Part shown: positions 31,419-40,515 of the stretch, in pieces
How positions within the stretch are numbered: position 1 is the first letter of the stretch
Layout of the letters: the number at the start of each line of letters is the position of its first letter
NCBI RefSeq assembly: GCF_009848685.1
Contig: NZ_WXTX01000018.1
Location: 1 to 56,239 of the forward strand
Direction of reading: 5' to 3'
Origin: Andreprevotia sp. IGB-42
GTDB taxonomy: Bacteria > Pseudomonadota > Gammaproteobacteria > Burkholderiales > Chitinibacteraceae
DNA length: 56,239 nt
Notes under the pieces: generated by a model
What the model was told of the DNA's origin: nothing
The model's input: only the letters and a program-made list of their open reading frames with translations
Database searches by the model: none
Made by a program: the position numbers and the translations under genes

Positions 31419-33469
31419 CGCCAGATTCGGTCCTTGACCCTGCCACATCGCAGAACACCAGCGCGCAACCGCTGCCCATGGGCCACCGCATGGGTGAGCT
31501 GGAACTGACCGGCGTACTTGGTATCGGCGGTTTCGGCATCGTCTACCGTGCCTTCGATCACGCGCTGCAGCGCGTGGTGGCGGTGAAGGAATACATGCCC
31601 AGCATGCTGGCGGTGCGGCGCGGCGACCTGACCGTGGCACTGCGCAGCGAGCGTTTCTCCGCCACCTTCCTGGCCGGGCAAGCAGGCTTCATCAACGAGG
31701 CACGGTTGCTGGCACAGTTTGATCACCCGGGCCTGATCAAGGTGCTGCGTTTCTGGGAAGGCCACGGCACCGCCTACATGGCCACACCGTTCTATGAGGG
31801 CCAGACGCTCAAGCAACGGCTGACCGGTGGCCGGGCGCTGGCCGAGGCCGAGATTCTGCGCCTGATGGCCGCGTTGCTGGGCGCCCTGGAAACCCTGCAC
31901 CGCGCGCAGTGCTTTCACCGCGATATCGCGCTCGACAATGTGCTGATCCAGCCGGACGGCCGCCCGGTGCTGCTCGACTTTGGCGCCGCCCGCAAACTGA
32001 TCGGCGATCTGGTGGATGACAGCGCGGTGATGCTCAAGTCCGGCTATGCGCCGATCGAGCAATATACCGATGACCCCTCGTTCCGCCAGGGGCCGTGGAC
32101 CGATCTGTATGCGCTCGGCGCGGTGATCCACGTGCTGGTGTGTGGCGATCTGCCGCCGCCTGCAGTGGTGCGCAGCATCCAGGATAACTACGTGCCGCTG
32201 GCACGCCGCGCACTCAGCTACAGCCCGCGCCTGCTGCAGGCCGCGGACCAGGCGCTGCAACTACGCGTGGTAGACCGGCCGCAATCGGTAGCGGAATTCG
32301 CCGTACTGCTGGGCCTGCAATCTGCTGCGCCAGGCCATTACAGCGTGCCTGAATATGTGCCGCCGGCACCACCAGCAACACAGCCTGTGCCAGCAGCCGT
32401 CAGCCAGCCGGCACAAGCTGCCGTACCTGCGCCAGCCCGAACCTTAGCCGAACCAGCTGCTGCACCGGTTGCTCAAGCTGCGCCAGCGGATGAGCACGCT
32501 CCGCCTGTAGCAGCCCCCGTGGCAGCGGCTGCAGTGCAAGCCGCCGAGCCGCTTCCACAGGTGGCAGCACCGCCAGCGGGTACCGAACCGGCGGTGCTGC
32601 CGCCGGATCTGCTGGGCGATGATGCCTCCATCTCGGACTTGCTCAACGATGACAGCAGCCCGCTGTTTGCGCCGACGGACGAGCCGGCACAGACGCCGCT
32701 GCCGCAACGGGCGGCCGAGCCGGAAGTACAGGCAGGCAAGGCATCACCACCACAAGCCCCCGAACCAGCTGTTGCTACCACCGCAGCACCGCGTAAGCGC
32801 TTCCCCTGGCTGATCACGCTGGGGACGACCGCGGTGGTTGCTGTCGTTGGCCTGTTCCTGCTGCTGCGTGGCAACACCTCGCCGCAACTGGATGTACAAG
32901 CTGCCGCATCGCAGCCGGCCACTCCAGCCACAGAACCCGTCGCCACCATCGCGCCGCTCGCTGCCGCAGCAACAGAAGTGCCAGCGGCGGCAAGCGAAGC
33001 AGCCACAGCGCCGGCAAGCAGCGCGCCCAGTGTGCTGCCCACCCAGCCGGATGTAGAGGCACAGGATTGGGCGCTGGCACGCAAGCGCGACAGCGCGGAT
33101 GGCTACCAGCGCTATCTGCAGCAATACATCGGCGGCAGTCACGAGGCCGAGGCGCGCAAGCTGCTGGCCGCAGCAGTGCAGCGCGATGCCGACAAGGCAT
33201 TGACCACGGCCGCACCGGTTAGCGCTGCCACACCGACTGTGGCACCCACCACGGTTGGCAAGATCTTGCCGGTGAAGCTGCGCATTTCGCCATGGGGCGA
33301 AATCTACGTAGACGGCACCAAGCGGGGCGTGAGCCCGCCCTTGAAGACCCTCTCGCTGCCAGCAGGCTCGTACGAGATCGAAGTCCGCAACGGCAACCTG
33401 TCGCCTTACCGCACCAAGCTGGTTGTTGCCCCCGGCAACGCTGGCGAAATCGCGCACAGCTTTGAATGA
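31415..33469 (+). CDS. ppkA: Membrane Ser/Thr kinase of the T6SS with C-terminal PEGA domain
   Basis: 684 residues from GTG 31415, chosen over longer in-frame starts because AAGGA lies eight bases upstream and the codon overlaps the tagF stop. Kinase domain at about 30-300: GIGGFGIVYRAFD (P-loop, 36), AVKEYMP (Lys, 56), HRDIALDN (catalytic Asp, about 168), LDFGAAR (187). An Ala/Pro-rich juxtamembrane segment precedes one membrane helix at 463-483 (LITLGTTAVVAVVGLFLLL). The periplasmic part ends in a PEGA-type beta domain (about 619-684: ISPWGEIYVDGTKRGVSPPL). PpkA phosphorylates the FHA protein to trigger assembly; the periplasmic domain probably senses the envelope. Confidence 0.93.
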   Translation: MTPDSVLDPATSQNTSAQPLPMGHRMGELELTGVLGIGGFGIVYRAFDHALQRVVAVKEYMPSMLAVRRGDLTVALRSERFSATFLAGQAGFINEARLLAQFDHPGLIKVLRFWEGHGTAYMATPFYEGQTLKQRLTGGRALAEAEILRLMAALLGALETLHRAQCFHRDIALDNVLIQPDGRPVLLDFGAARKLIGDLVDDSAVMLKSGYAPIEQYTDDPSFRQGPWTDLYALGAVIHVLVCGDLPPPAVVRSIQDNYVPLARRALSYSPRLLQAADQALQLRVVDRPQSVAEFAVLLGLQSAAPGHYSVPEYVPPAPPATQPVPAAVSQPAQAAVPAPARTLAEPAAAPVAQAAPADEHAPPVAAPVAAAAVQAAEPLPQVAAPPAGTEPAVLPPDLLGDDASISDLLNDDSSPLFAPTDEPAQTPLPQRAAEPEVQAGKASPPQAPEPAVATTAAPRKRFPWLITLGTTAVVAVVGLFLLLRGNTSPQLDVQAAASQPATPATEPVATIAPLAAAATEVPAAASEAATAPASSAPSVLPTQPDVEAQDWALARKRDSADGYQRYLQQYIGGSHEAEARKLLAAAVQRDADKALTTAAPVSAATPTVAPTTVGKILPVKLRISPWGEIYVDGTKRGVSPPLKTLSLPAGSYEIEVRNGNLSPYRTKLVVAPGNAGEIAHSFE

Positions 33470-33476
33470 GAACCTC

Positions 33477-34505
33477 ATGACCACAGCGTTCCCCCCTCGC
33501 ATCACCACGTTGCTGGCGCCGGTCAGCGGCATCAAGCCCTGCGGTGAAGACCTTGAATACGCCAGCGAATTCCTGCAGTTGACCAAGGCAGCGCAGCCCA
33601 AGGCCGAGCAGCAATACGGCAACACCATCATCCCCGCGCAGCCGGCGGATTGGGGCGAAGTAGCCCAACTGGCCGAGCAGTTGCTCACGCAGAGCAAGGA
33701 TTTGCGTATCGCGGTGCTGCTGGCCCAGGCGTGGACCGAACAGCGTGGGCTGGCTGGCTACAGCGATGCGCTGCAACTGGTGGCTGGCCTGCTGGCACAG
33801 CACTGGGATGGCCTCTACCCGCTGCTGGAGGATGACGGCGAACACGATCCGCTGCCGCGCCACAACGCGCTGGCCAGGCTGTTCGATAGCCAGGGCTGCC
33901 TGCGCGCGCTGCGCGCAACACCGCTGCAGGGTGCCGGTGGCCTGACCTTGCGTGAAGTGGACATGTTGCTCGACGGCATCACGCCAGAGCGGCTGGAGTA
34001 CCCGGGCGGGCGCGACCGGCTGCGTGCCGAGCTCTCGCGGGCCTGGGATGCCGGCGATCCGGTGCTCAACGCGCTGCCTGCAACCAAACAGGCGCTCAGC
34101 GACATGACTACCCAGGTGCAGATGAAACTGGGCGAAGACTGGCGCCCCGATAGCGGCGCGCTGGAAAAGCTGCTTAACCGCCTGTACGACGCGGCCGCCA
34201 GCAATAGCGCCGTCGCGCCAGAGCCGGTGGAAGAGGCACCTGCCGACGATACGCCACTTGCAGCCGTGCAAACCCCGCAGACCGTTGCCGACTGGCGGGC
34301 GCTGGAAGTACGCAGCCGTGAAGACATCAATCTGGTACTGGAAAAGGTCTGCACCTACCTCGACCGCCACGAGCCCAGCCACCCGGCACCCATCCTGCTG
34401 CGCCGCGCTCAGCGGTTGATGCAGATGGGGTTCTACGAAATCCTGCGCGACATCGCGCCGGACAGCCTGCCGCAGGTCGACGTCTTCATCGGCAAGCCGC
34501 TGTGA
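33477..34505 (+). CDS. tssA: T6SS cap/baseplate protein TssA
   Basis: 342 residues from ATG 33477, seven bases after the ppkA stop with GAG upstream; longer in-frame starts would overlap ppkA. The conserved ImpA N-terminal domain is clear: LLAPVSGIKPCGEDLEYASE, DWGEVAQLAEQLLTQSKDLR, GLAGYSDALQLVAGLLAQHW. The C-terminal half (SREDINLVLEKVCTYLDRHE, ILLRRAQRLMQMGFYEILRD) is the short TssA type that forms a ring at the baseplate or distal sheath end. TssA starts and coordinates tube and sheath growth. Confidence 0.93.
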   Translation: MTTAFPPRITTLLAPVSGIKPCGEDLEYASEFLQLTKAAQPKAEQQYGNTIIPAQPADWGEVAQLAEQLLTQSKDLRIAVLLAQAWTEQRGLAGYSDALQLVAGLLAQHWDGLYPLLEDDGEHDPLPRHNALARLFDSQGCLRALRATPLQGAGGLTLREVDMLLDGITPERLEYPGGRDRLRAELSRAWDAGDPVLNALPATKQALSDMTTQVQMKLGEDWRPDSGALEKLLNRLYDAAASNSAVAPEPVEEAPADDTPLAAVQTPQTVADWRALEVRSREDINLVLEKVCTYLDRHEPSHPAPILLRRAQRLMQMGFYEILRDIAPDSLPQVDVFIGKPL

Positions 34506-34619
34506 CGGGCAAGCCCGCTTTGTGTGGCGCGGCCGTGCATCTCGCGGCATGCGCTGTCAGTTCCAGATCCGGCGCCGCAGGTGCTGATTGTTTCTCATTA
34601 CTACCAGGAGCCCATGAGC

Positions 34620-35174
34620 ATGGCAGATACCCGAACCGCCGGCAGCGGTCAGAAATTCGTTGCCCGTAACCGCGCACCCCGCGTGCAGATCGAATACGAC
34701 GTTGAAATCTACGGCTCGGAAAGCAAGGTGCAGTTGCCTTTCGTGATGGGCGTGCTGGCCGACATCGCCGGCAAGCAGGTCGATCCGCTGCCGGATCTTG
34801 CCGACCGCAAGTTCCTGGAAGTGGACATCGACAATTTCGACGAGCGCATGAAATCGCTGCAGCCCCGCGTGGCGTTCCAGGTGCCCAACAGCCTGAGTGG
34901 CGAAGGCATGTTGCAGGTGGATATGCGCTTCGAGCGGCTGGACGATTTTTCGCCAGCGCAAGTGGCCCGCAACATCGATTCACTCGGCAACCTGCTGGCC
35001 GCGCGCACCGAGCTTGCCAACCTGCTGTCCTACATGGACGGCAAAACCGGCGCAGAAGAGCTGATCGCGGAAATCCTCAAGACACCGGACGTGCTCAAGA
35101 CCCTGGCCGCCCATGGCCCGCAATCACCCTCGCTGCTCAAGCAACTGACCGAATCCGGCAAATACGGAGAGTGA
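34620..35174 (+). CDS. tssB: T6SS contractile sheath small subunit TssB
   Basis: 184 residues from ATG 34620. AGGAG lies nine bases upstream; the ATG two codons earlier (34614) sits only three bases from it, so it is less likely. Family marks: FVARNRAPRVQIEYDVE, VQLPFVMGVLADIAGK, KFLEVDIDNFDERMKS, LLSYMDGKTGAEELI. TssB and TssC interlock into the sheath around the Hcp tube; the first helix of TssB also binds the disassembly ATPase in other species. tssC follows after one base. A 114-base gap separates it from tssA and could hold an internal promoter. Confidence 0.96.
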   Translation: MADTRTAGSGQKFVARNRAPRVQIEYDVEIYGSESKVQLPFVMGVLADIAGKQVDPLPDLADRKFLEVDIDNFDERMKSLQPRVAFQVPNSLSGEGMLQVDMRFERLDDFSPAQVARNIDSLGNLLAARTELANLLSYMDGKTGAEELIAEILKTPDVLKTLAAHGPQSPSLLKQLTESGKYGE

Positions 35175-35175
35175 C

Positions 35176-36678
35176 ATGAACCCAGCCGATACCCTGCTCG
35201 CGCCAGAGGCGCAGCGTACCGAACACCTCGACAGCGATTTTGCCGCGCTGCTGCAGAAGGAATTCCGCCCCAAGACCGAACAGGCGCGCAGCGCGGTGGA
35301 AAGCGCGGTGCACACGCTGGCGCTACAGGCGCTCGAGCACAGCACCACCATCTCGTCCGATGCGTATGGCGCCATCCAGTCCATCATTGCCGAGATCGAC
35401 CGCAAACTGTCCGAGCAGGTGAACCTGGTACTGCACCACCCGGACTTCCAGCAACTGGAAGGCGCTTGGCGTGGCCTGCATTACCTCGTGAACAACACCG
35501 AAACGGATGAGCTGCTGAAGATCCGCGTGCTGCCGATCTCGAAAAAAGAACTGGCGCGCAATCTGAAGCGCCACAAGGGCATAGGCTGGGATCAGGGCCC
35601 GCTGTTCAAGAAGATTTACGAAGAAGAATACGGCCAGTTCGGCGGCGAGCCGTTTGGTTGCCTGATCGGTGATTTCCAGTTCGACCACAGCCCGCCGGAT
35701 GTGGAAACACTGGGCGAACTGGCACGCATCGCCGCTGCCGCCCACTGCCCGTTCATTTCCGCAGCCGATCCGGCCGTGATGCAGATGGAATCGTGGCAGG
35801 AGCTGGCCAACCCGCGCGACCTGACCAAGATTTTCCAGAATACCGAATACGCCGCCTGGCGCAGCCTGCGCGAATCGGAAGACGCCCGCTATCTGGGGCT
35901 GACCGTGCCGCGCTTCCTGGCCCGCTTGCCGTATGGCGCGCGCACCAATCCGGTGGACGAATTCGATTTCGAAGAAGATACCGATGGCGCCAGCCACGAT
36001 CACTACACCTGGGCCAACTCGGCCTATGCGATGGGCGTGAACATCAACCGTTCGTTCAAGCTGTACGGCTGGTGCTCGTCGATCCGCGGCGTGGAATCGG
36101 GCGGCGCGGTCAGCAACCTGCCCTGCCACACCTTCCCGTCCGACGACGGTGGCGTGGACATGAAGTGCCCAACCGAAATCGCCATCAGCGACCGCCGTGA
36201 AGCCGAGCTGGCCAAGAACGGCTTCATGCCGCTGATCCATCGCAAGAACTCGGATTTTGCCGCGTTCATCGGCGCGCAATCGCTGCAGCAGCCCACCGAA
36301 TACACCGATCCGGATGCATCGGCCAATGCGCGGCTGTCTGCCCGCCTGCCCTACCTGTTTGCGTGCTGCCGCTTTGCGCATTACCTCAAGTGCATCGTGC
36401 GCGACAAGGTGGGCTCGTTCCGCGAGCGCGACGACATGGAACGCTGGCTCAACACCTGGATCATGAGCTACGTCGATGGCGATCCGGCCAATTCCTCGCA
36501 GGATACCAAGGCGCGCAAGCCGCTGGCCGCCGCCGAAGTCCTGGTCGAAGAGCAGGAAGACAATCCGGGCTATTACTCGGCCAAGTTCTTCCTGCGCCCA
36601 CATTACCAGCTCGAGGGCCTGACCGTATCCCTGCGACTGGTTTCGAAGTTGCCGTCACTCAAAAAGACCGACGGTTAA
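35176..36678 (+). CDS. tssC: T6SS contractile sheath large subunit TssC
   Basis: 500 residues, standard for TssC. GGAG lies six bases before ATG 35176. Recognisable segments: NLVLHHPDFQQLEGAWRGL, LGELARIAAAAHCPFISAA, YLGLTVPRFLARLPYGA, WCSSIRGVESGG, LPYLFACCRFAHYLK, and PGYYSAKFFLRPHYQLEGL at the C-terminus. With TssB it forms the spring that propels the Hcp tube. Complete, with no sign of damage. Confidence 0.97.
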   Translation: MNPADTLLAPEAQRTEHLDSDFAALLQKEFRPKTEQARSAVESAVHTLALQALEHSTTISSDAYGAIQSIIAEIDRKLSEQVNLVLHHPDFQQLEGAWRGLHYLVNNTETDELLKIRVLPISKKELARNLKRHKGIGWDQGPLFKKIYEEEYGQFGGEPFGCLIGDFQFDHSPPDVETLGELARIAAAAHCPFISAADPAVMQMESWQELANPRDLTKIFQNTEYAAWRSLRESEDARYLGLTVPRFLARLPYGARTNPVDEFDFEEDTDGASHDHYTWANSAYAMGVNINRSFKLYGWCSSIRGVESGGAVSNLPCHTFPSDDGGVDMKCPTEIAISDRREAELAKNGFMPLIHRKNSDFAAFIGAQSLQQPTEYTDPDASANARLSARLPYLFACCRFAHYLKCIVRDKVGSFRERDDMERWLNTWIMSYVDGDPANSSQDTKARKPLAAAEVLVEEQEDNPGYYSAKFFLRPHYQLEGLTVSLRLVSKLPSLKKTDG

Positions 36679-36726
36679 ACACTGGCAGTTCCCATTCTTA
36701 TCCCGAAGCAACTGAAGGAGTTCCAA

Positions 36727-37218
36727 ATGGCAGCAGCAATGTTCATGAAGGTGGAAGGCACCTCGGGCGAATCGAAAGACAGCAAGCACAGTGGCTGGAG
36801 CGATATCCAGTCGTTCTCGTGGGGCGCAAGCCAGCCGGGCACGATGTCCTCCGGCGGTGGCGGTGGCAGCGGCAAGGCCAGCTTCAACGACCTGTACGTG
36901 ACCGCGTACATGGACAAGGCCACACCGGCGCTGATCAAGCATTGTGCAACCGGAAAGCACCTGGACAAGGTCGAACTGTCGGCCTGCAAATCGGGCGGCG
37001 ACCAGATCGAATTTGCCAAGATCACGCTGGAAGAAGTGCTGGTGACGTCGGCACAGGTCAAGGGCACCGATCCGGGTGATACCCACGAGCGTCTGGTGAT
37101 GAACTACGGCTTCCAGGCCGCCCGCGTGCGCAAGCAGTACTGGGAACAGAGCGAACGTGGTGGCCAGGGCGCTGAAATCACCGTCGCCTGGAACATCAAG
37201 GAAAACAAGGAGATGTAA
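36727..37218 (+). CDS. hcp: T6SS tube protein Hcp (TssD)
   Basis: 163 residues; Shine-Dalgarno GAAGGAG precedes ATG 36727. Hcp1-type beta-barrel: MFMKVEGTSGESKDSKHSGW, SDIQSFSWGASQP, FNDLYVTAYMDKATPALIKH, LEEVLVTSAQVKG, ERLVMNYGF, EITVAWNIKENKE. A glycine-rich loop (SSGGGGGSG, about residues 39-47) lies where Hcp1 proteins have an extended loop. Hexamers stack into the tube and can chaperone small cargo. Placed after the sheath genes and followed at once by a terminator, which fits the need for much more Hcp than downstream products. Confidence 0.97.
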   Translation: MAAAMFMKVEGTSGESKDSKHSGWSDIQSFSWGASQPGTMSSGGGGGSGKASFNDLYVTAYMDKATPALIKHCATGKHLDKVELSACKSGGDQIEFAKITLEEVLVTSAQVKGTDPGDTHERLVMNYGFQAARVRKQYWEQSERGGQGAEITVAWNIKENKEM

Positions 37219-37225
37219 TTGCACG

Positions 37226-37259
37226 GGCGGGCAGCCCCCGGGCCAGCCCGCCATTTTTT
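37226..37259 (+). terminator. Terminator/attenuator after hcp
   Basis: GGCGGGC (37226-37232) pairs with GCCCGCC (37246-37252) around a 13-base loop, followed by A and TTTTTT (37254-37259). It begins eight bases after the hcp stop inside the T6SS operon, so it probably limits read-through into tagJ and raises the hcp:baseplate ratio. Confidence 0.85.
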
Positions 37260-37284
37260 GCATTGCAGGCAGCTGGAAACCGAC

Positions 37285-38121
37285 ATGACGATCGATGCAT
37301 CCGCAAAACCCGTGAGCCTGGCTGAAGAACTCGGCCAGATCGAAGCGCGTATCCGGCAGAAGCCGAACGATGCGGACCTGCGCGCCCATCTTTTCCAGAT
37401 TCTTGCGCTGCTGGGCGACTGGCAGCGCGCACAGGCACAACTGCAGTTGTGCCTGACCCTCAACCCCGATGCAATCTCGCTGGTGCGCGGCTATGGCAGT
37501 GCGCTGAAAGCCGAACTGGTACGCGCCGCCGTATTTGCCGGCAAGGCCGTTCCGCAACTGCCCAATGACCCGCCTGCCTGGCTGCCACAGCTGGTAGAGG
37601 CACTGCACCATGACGTGCAGGGCCGCCATGCCGAAGCCAGCGTACTGCGCGATGCAGCCTGGGCGTTAGCGCCGGTGGCAGCCGGCATCCTGCTGAGCCA
37701 TGACGGCGCCGGGCCGCAGCCCTACCAGTGGCTGGCCGATGGCGATAGCCGCTTCGGCCCGGTACTGGAGTTTTTTGCCGGGGAGCGTTACCACTGGCTG
37801 CCCTTGTCGAGCGTGGCCGGGCTGCGTTTGTCCCGCCCCATCAGCCGTTGCGACCTGGTATGGGCGCATGCTGCGCTGACACTGCACGATGGCAGCGAAA
37901 CCGCGGTGATCCTGCCGGTACGCTATCCGCTGCCGGCGCAACCGGCTGCGCTGCCGCAGGATGAATGCCTGCTGTCGCGCTATACCGAATGGGAGCCGCT
38001 GGGGGGTGATGGCCATTACCAGGGGCGCGGCCAGCGTATGTGGGCCAGCGACCAGAATGAATACGCATTGCTGGATCTGGCCGGACTGCAGGCCACGGCC
38101 GAGGTCACCGCGCATGCTTGA
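37285..38121 (+). CDS. tagJ: T6SS accessory protein TagJ (ImpE-like)
   Basis: 278 residues from ATG 37285 (GGAA six bases upstream). The N-terminal part is TPR-like (EELGQIEARIRQKPNDADLR, FQILALLGDWQRAQAQLQ), followed by the ImpE domain (WLADGDSRFGPVLEFFAGER, YHWLPLSSVAGLRL, ILPVRYP, LLSRYTEWEPL). In Pseudomonas TagJ interacts with TssB and modulates sheath handling by ClpV. TagJ is found only in some T6SS clades, which places this system with that lineage. Its end overlaps tssE by eight bases. Confidence 0.9.
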   Translation: MTIDASAKPVSLAEELGQIEARIRQKPNDADLRAHLFQILALLGDWQRAQAQLQLCLTLNPDAISLVRGYGSALKAELVRAAVFAGKAVPQLPNDPPAWLPQLVEALHHDVQGRHAEASVLRDAAWALAPVAAGILLSHDGAGPQPYQWLADGDSRFGPVLEFFAGERYHWLPLSSVAGLRLSRPISRCDLVWAHAALTLHDGSETAVILPVRYPLPAQPAALPQDECLLSRYTEWEPLGGDGHYQGRGQRMWASDQNEYALLDLAGLQATAEVTAHA

Positions 38122-38653
38122 ACGGCGCAACCCGGTTCGTGATGATCCGCAGCGCCAGGGCGCACGCGACCGGCTGCGGCCGTCGTTGCTGGATCGTCTG
38201 ACCGACAGCGCACCGCTGCAGCGCAGCGAGAGCGATATTCCCGGTACCAGCCATGGTGCATTGCGCGCTGCGGTGCTGCGCGATCTGTCGTGGCTGCTCA
38301 ATACCACCAGCATGGCGGCGGATGTCGACCTGTCGCCGTTTGCCGCCGCACAGCGTTCGGTACTCAATTTCGGCGTATTGCCGCTGGCTGGCAAACGGAT
38401 TTCCGAACTGGACAGCCAGGAACTGGCCACCGGGCTGCGCATGGCCATCCTGCAATTCGAACCGCGATTGCTGCCGGACAGCGTCGAGGTGATTTGCGTG
38501 ACTGCGCTCGATTCGCTGGCGCTGCGCAATGAAATGGCGTTCGAAATCCGCGGGCTGTTGTGGTCGGTGCCCTACCCGCTGGAATTCCTGGTGCGCTCCA
38601 ACCTGGACCTGGAAACCGGCCAGGCGGTACTGAGCGATCTGGTGGGCAGCTGA
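38114..38653 (+). CDS. tssE: T6SS baseplate protein TssE (gp25-like)
   Basis: 179 residues from ATG 38114, overlapping tagJ by eight bases; longer in-frame starts would run deep into tagJ. GPW/gp25 features: LRPSLLDRLTDSAP, LRAAVLRDLSWLLNTTS, SVLNFGVLPLAGKRISEL, LRMAILQFEPRLLPDSVEV, and FEIRGLLWSVPYPLEFLVRS near the end. The usual early DLxxLLN (DLSWLLN) and EPRL motifs are present. TssE works with TssF and TssG in the wedge of the baseplate. The stop shares a base with the tssF start (TGATG). Confidence 0.94.
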   Translation: MLERRNPVRDDPQRQGARDRLRPSLLDRLTDSAPLQRSESDIPGTSHGALRAAVLRDLSWLLNTTSMAADVDLSPFAAAQRSVLNFGVLPLAGKRISELDSQELATGLRMAILQFEPRLLPDSVEVICVTALDSLALRNEMAFEIRGLLWSVPYPLEFLVRSNLDLETGQAVLSDLVGS

Positions 38654-40515
38654 TGGACGCTCGTCTGCTTGATTACTACAACCGCGAGCTGGGCTACCTG
38701 CGCGAACTGGGTGCCGAGTTTGCCGAGCGCTATCCCAAGGTGGCCGGCCGGCTGGGCATGCATGGCATCGAAGTGGCCGATCCCTACGTGGAGCGGCTGC
38801 TGGAAGGCTTCAGCTTCCTGACCGCGCGGGTGCAGATGAAGATGGACGCGGAGTTTCCGCGTTTCTCGCAACGCCTGCTGGCGGTGGTATACCCCAATTA
38901 CCTGGCGCCTACGCCGGCCATGGCGGTGGTGCAACTGCAGGCCAACCTCAATGAAGGCAATCTGGCCGCCGGCTTTGCGCTGCCAGCGAACACCGCCCTG
39001 CGCGCCAATGTGGCGCGCGGCGAACAGACCGCCTGTGAATTCCGTACCGGCCACCCGGTAACGCTATGGCCGCTGCAACTGGAAAACGTGCGTTTCGGCC
39101 CGCCGCCGGCTGATCTGCCACCCGGTGCATACCGTAGTCGCGCCCGTGCGGCATTGCGCATCCGCTTGCAGGTGACGGCAGGGCAACGCTGCGAAACGCT
39201 ACCGCTGGACCGGCTGGAGCTGTATCTGGCCGGCCCTGAACAGCGCGCACTGCGCCTGCTGGAGCTATTGGCCGGGCATACCGTTGCCGTGCTGTGCCGC
39301 CAGGCCGGCAACGGCCAATGCGACGGGCTGCTCGATAGCAAGGCGATACGCCACGAAGGCTTCGAAGCCGGCCAGGCACTGCTGCCCAATGACGGACGGA
39401 CTTTCCAGGGCTACCGCTTGCTGCAGGAGTACTTTGCCTGCCCGGGGCGCTTCCTGTTCTTCAGCATCAACGGGCTGCAGCAGGCATTGCGCGGCCTCAG
39501 TGGCACGCAATTCGAGATCGTGATCCTGCTCGATCAGGACGATGCGGCGCTGGAGCGCGTGGTGGATACGGAAGACCTGGCGCTGCATTGCACGCCGGTG
39601 GTCAACCTGTTTCCCAAACGCGCCGACCGGGTCCTGGTGACCCCGCAGCGGCACGAGTTTCATCTGGTAGTAGACCGCACCAAGCCGCTGGATTACGAAG
39701 TGCATACGGTCAGCCGCATTGTCGGCCACTCGGGTGGCGAGGTTGCCGAACGTGAGTTCCGCCCGTTTTACGCCTCATTCGGCGCGGATGACCGCGATTA
39801 CGGCGCCTACTATGCGCTGCGGCGCGAGCCCCGGCTGGTTTCCGAGCAGGCACGGCGCCATGGTAGCCGCACCGCCTATGTAGGCAGCGAGGTCTTCATC
39901 TCGCTGGTGGACCGGCATGATTCGCCATTCAGCGGCACGCTGCGCCATCTGGCAGTCGATACGCTGTGCACCAACCGGGATCTGTCGCTGCTACTGCCGC
40001 TCGGTGGTGAAACCGACTTTACGCTGGGCGTTTCTGCTCCGGTCGGTACCATCAAGGTATTGCGTGGCCCTACCCGGCCCCATCCACCACTGGCAGAGGA
40101 TGCGTTGAGCTGGCATCTGATCAGCCACCTGGGCCTCAATTACCAGGGCTGGACCGAGCTGGATGAGGACAAGGGTGCAGAAGTGCTGCGCCACTTGCTC
40201 AACCTGTATGTGGGCGCTGCCGATGCCGGGCTGCAGCGGCAGATAGAAAGCGTGCGCGGCGTGGCGTTCACGCCGGTATTCCGCCGCCTGCCGCAAGCAG
40301 GCCCCATCATGCATGGCCGCGGCGTGCGCGTGGCGTTGACCGTGGATGAACAGGCGTTTTCCGGCGACAGCCCCTACCTGTTTGGCGCGGTACTGGAGCA
40401 ATTCTTTGCCCGGCACGTGGCAATCAACCTGTTCACCGAAATGGCGCTGCACACTACCCATCGCGGCCAGGTTGCCGCATGGCCGCCGCGGCTGGGCGCA
40501 AGGCCGGTGATATGA
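38653..40515 (+). CDS. tssF: T6SS baseplate protein TssF
   Basis: 620 residues from ATG 38653, coupled to tssE by TGATG. Typical opening MDARLLDYYNRELGYLRELG, AEFAERYPKVAGRLGM and VERLLEGFSFLTARVQMKMD, then PRFSQRLLAVVYPNYLAPTP. Later segments YRLLQEYFACPGRFLFF, EVHTVSRIVGHSGG and the C-terminal RGVRVALTVDEQAFSG with FAVLEQFF-like hydrophobics are family-typical. Homologous to phage gp6-type wedge proteins. The stop overlaps the tssG start by four bases. Confidence 0.96.
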   Translation: MDARLLDYYNRELGYLRELGAEFAERYPKVAGRLGMHGIEVADPYVERLLEGFSFLTARVQMKMDAEFPRFSQRLLAVVYPNYLAPTPAMAVVQLQANLNEGNLAAGFALPANTALRANVARGEQTACEFRTGHPVTLWPLQLENVRFGPPPADLPPGAYRSRARAALRIRLQVTAGQRCETLPLDRLELYLAGPEQRALRLLELLAGHTVAVLCRQAGNGQCDGLLDSKAIRHEGFEAGQALLPNDGRTFQGYRLLQEYFACPGRFLFFSINGLQQALRGLSGTQFEIVILLDQDDAALERVVDTEDLALHCTPVVNLFPKRADRVLVTPQRHEFHLVVDRTKPLDYEVHTVSRIVGHSGGEVAEREFRPFYASFGADDRDYGAYYALRREPRLVSEQARRHGSRTAYVGSEVFISLVDRHDSPFSGTLRHLAVDTLCTNRDLSLLLPLGGETDFTLGVSAPVGTIKVLRGPTRPHPPLAEDALSWHLISHLGLNYQGWTELDEDKGAEVLRHLLNLYVGAADAGLQRQIESVRGVAFTPVFRRLPQAGPIMHGRGVRVALTVDEQAFSGDSPYLFGAVLEQFFARHVAINLFTEMALHTTHRGQVAAWPPRLGARPVI

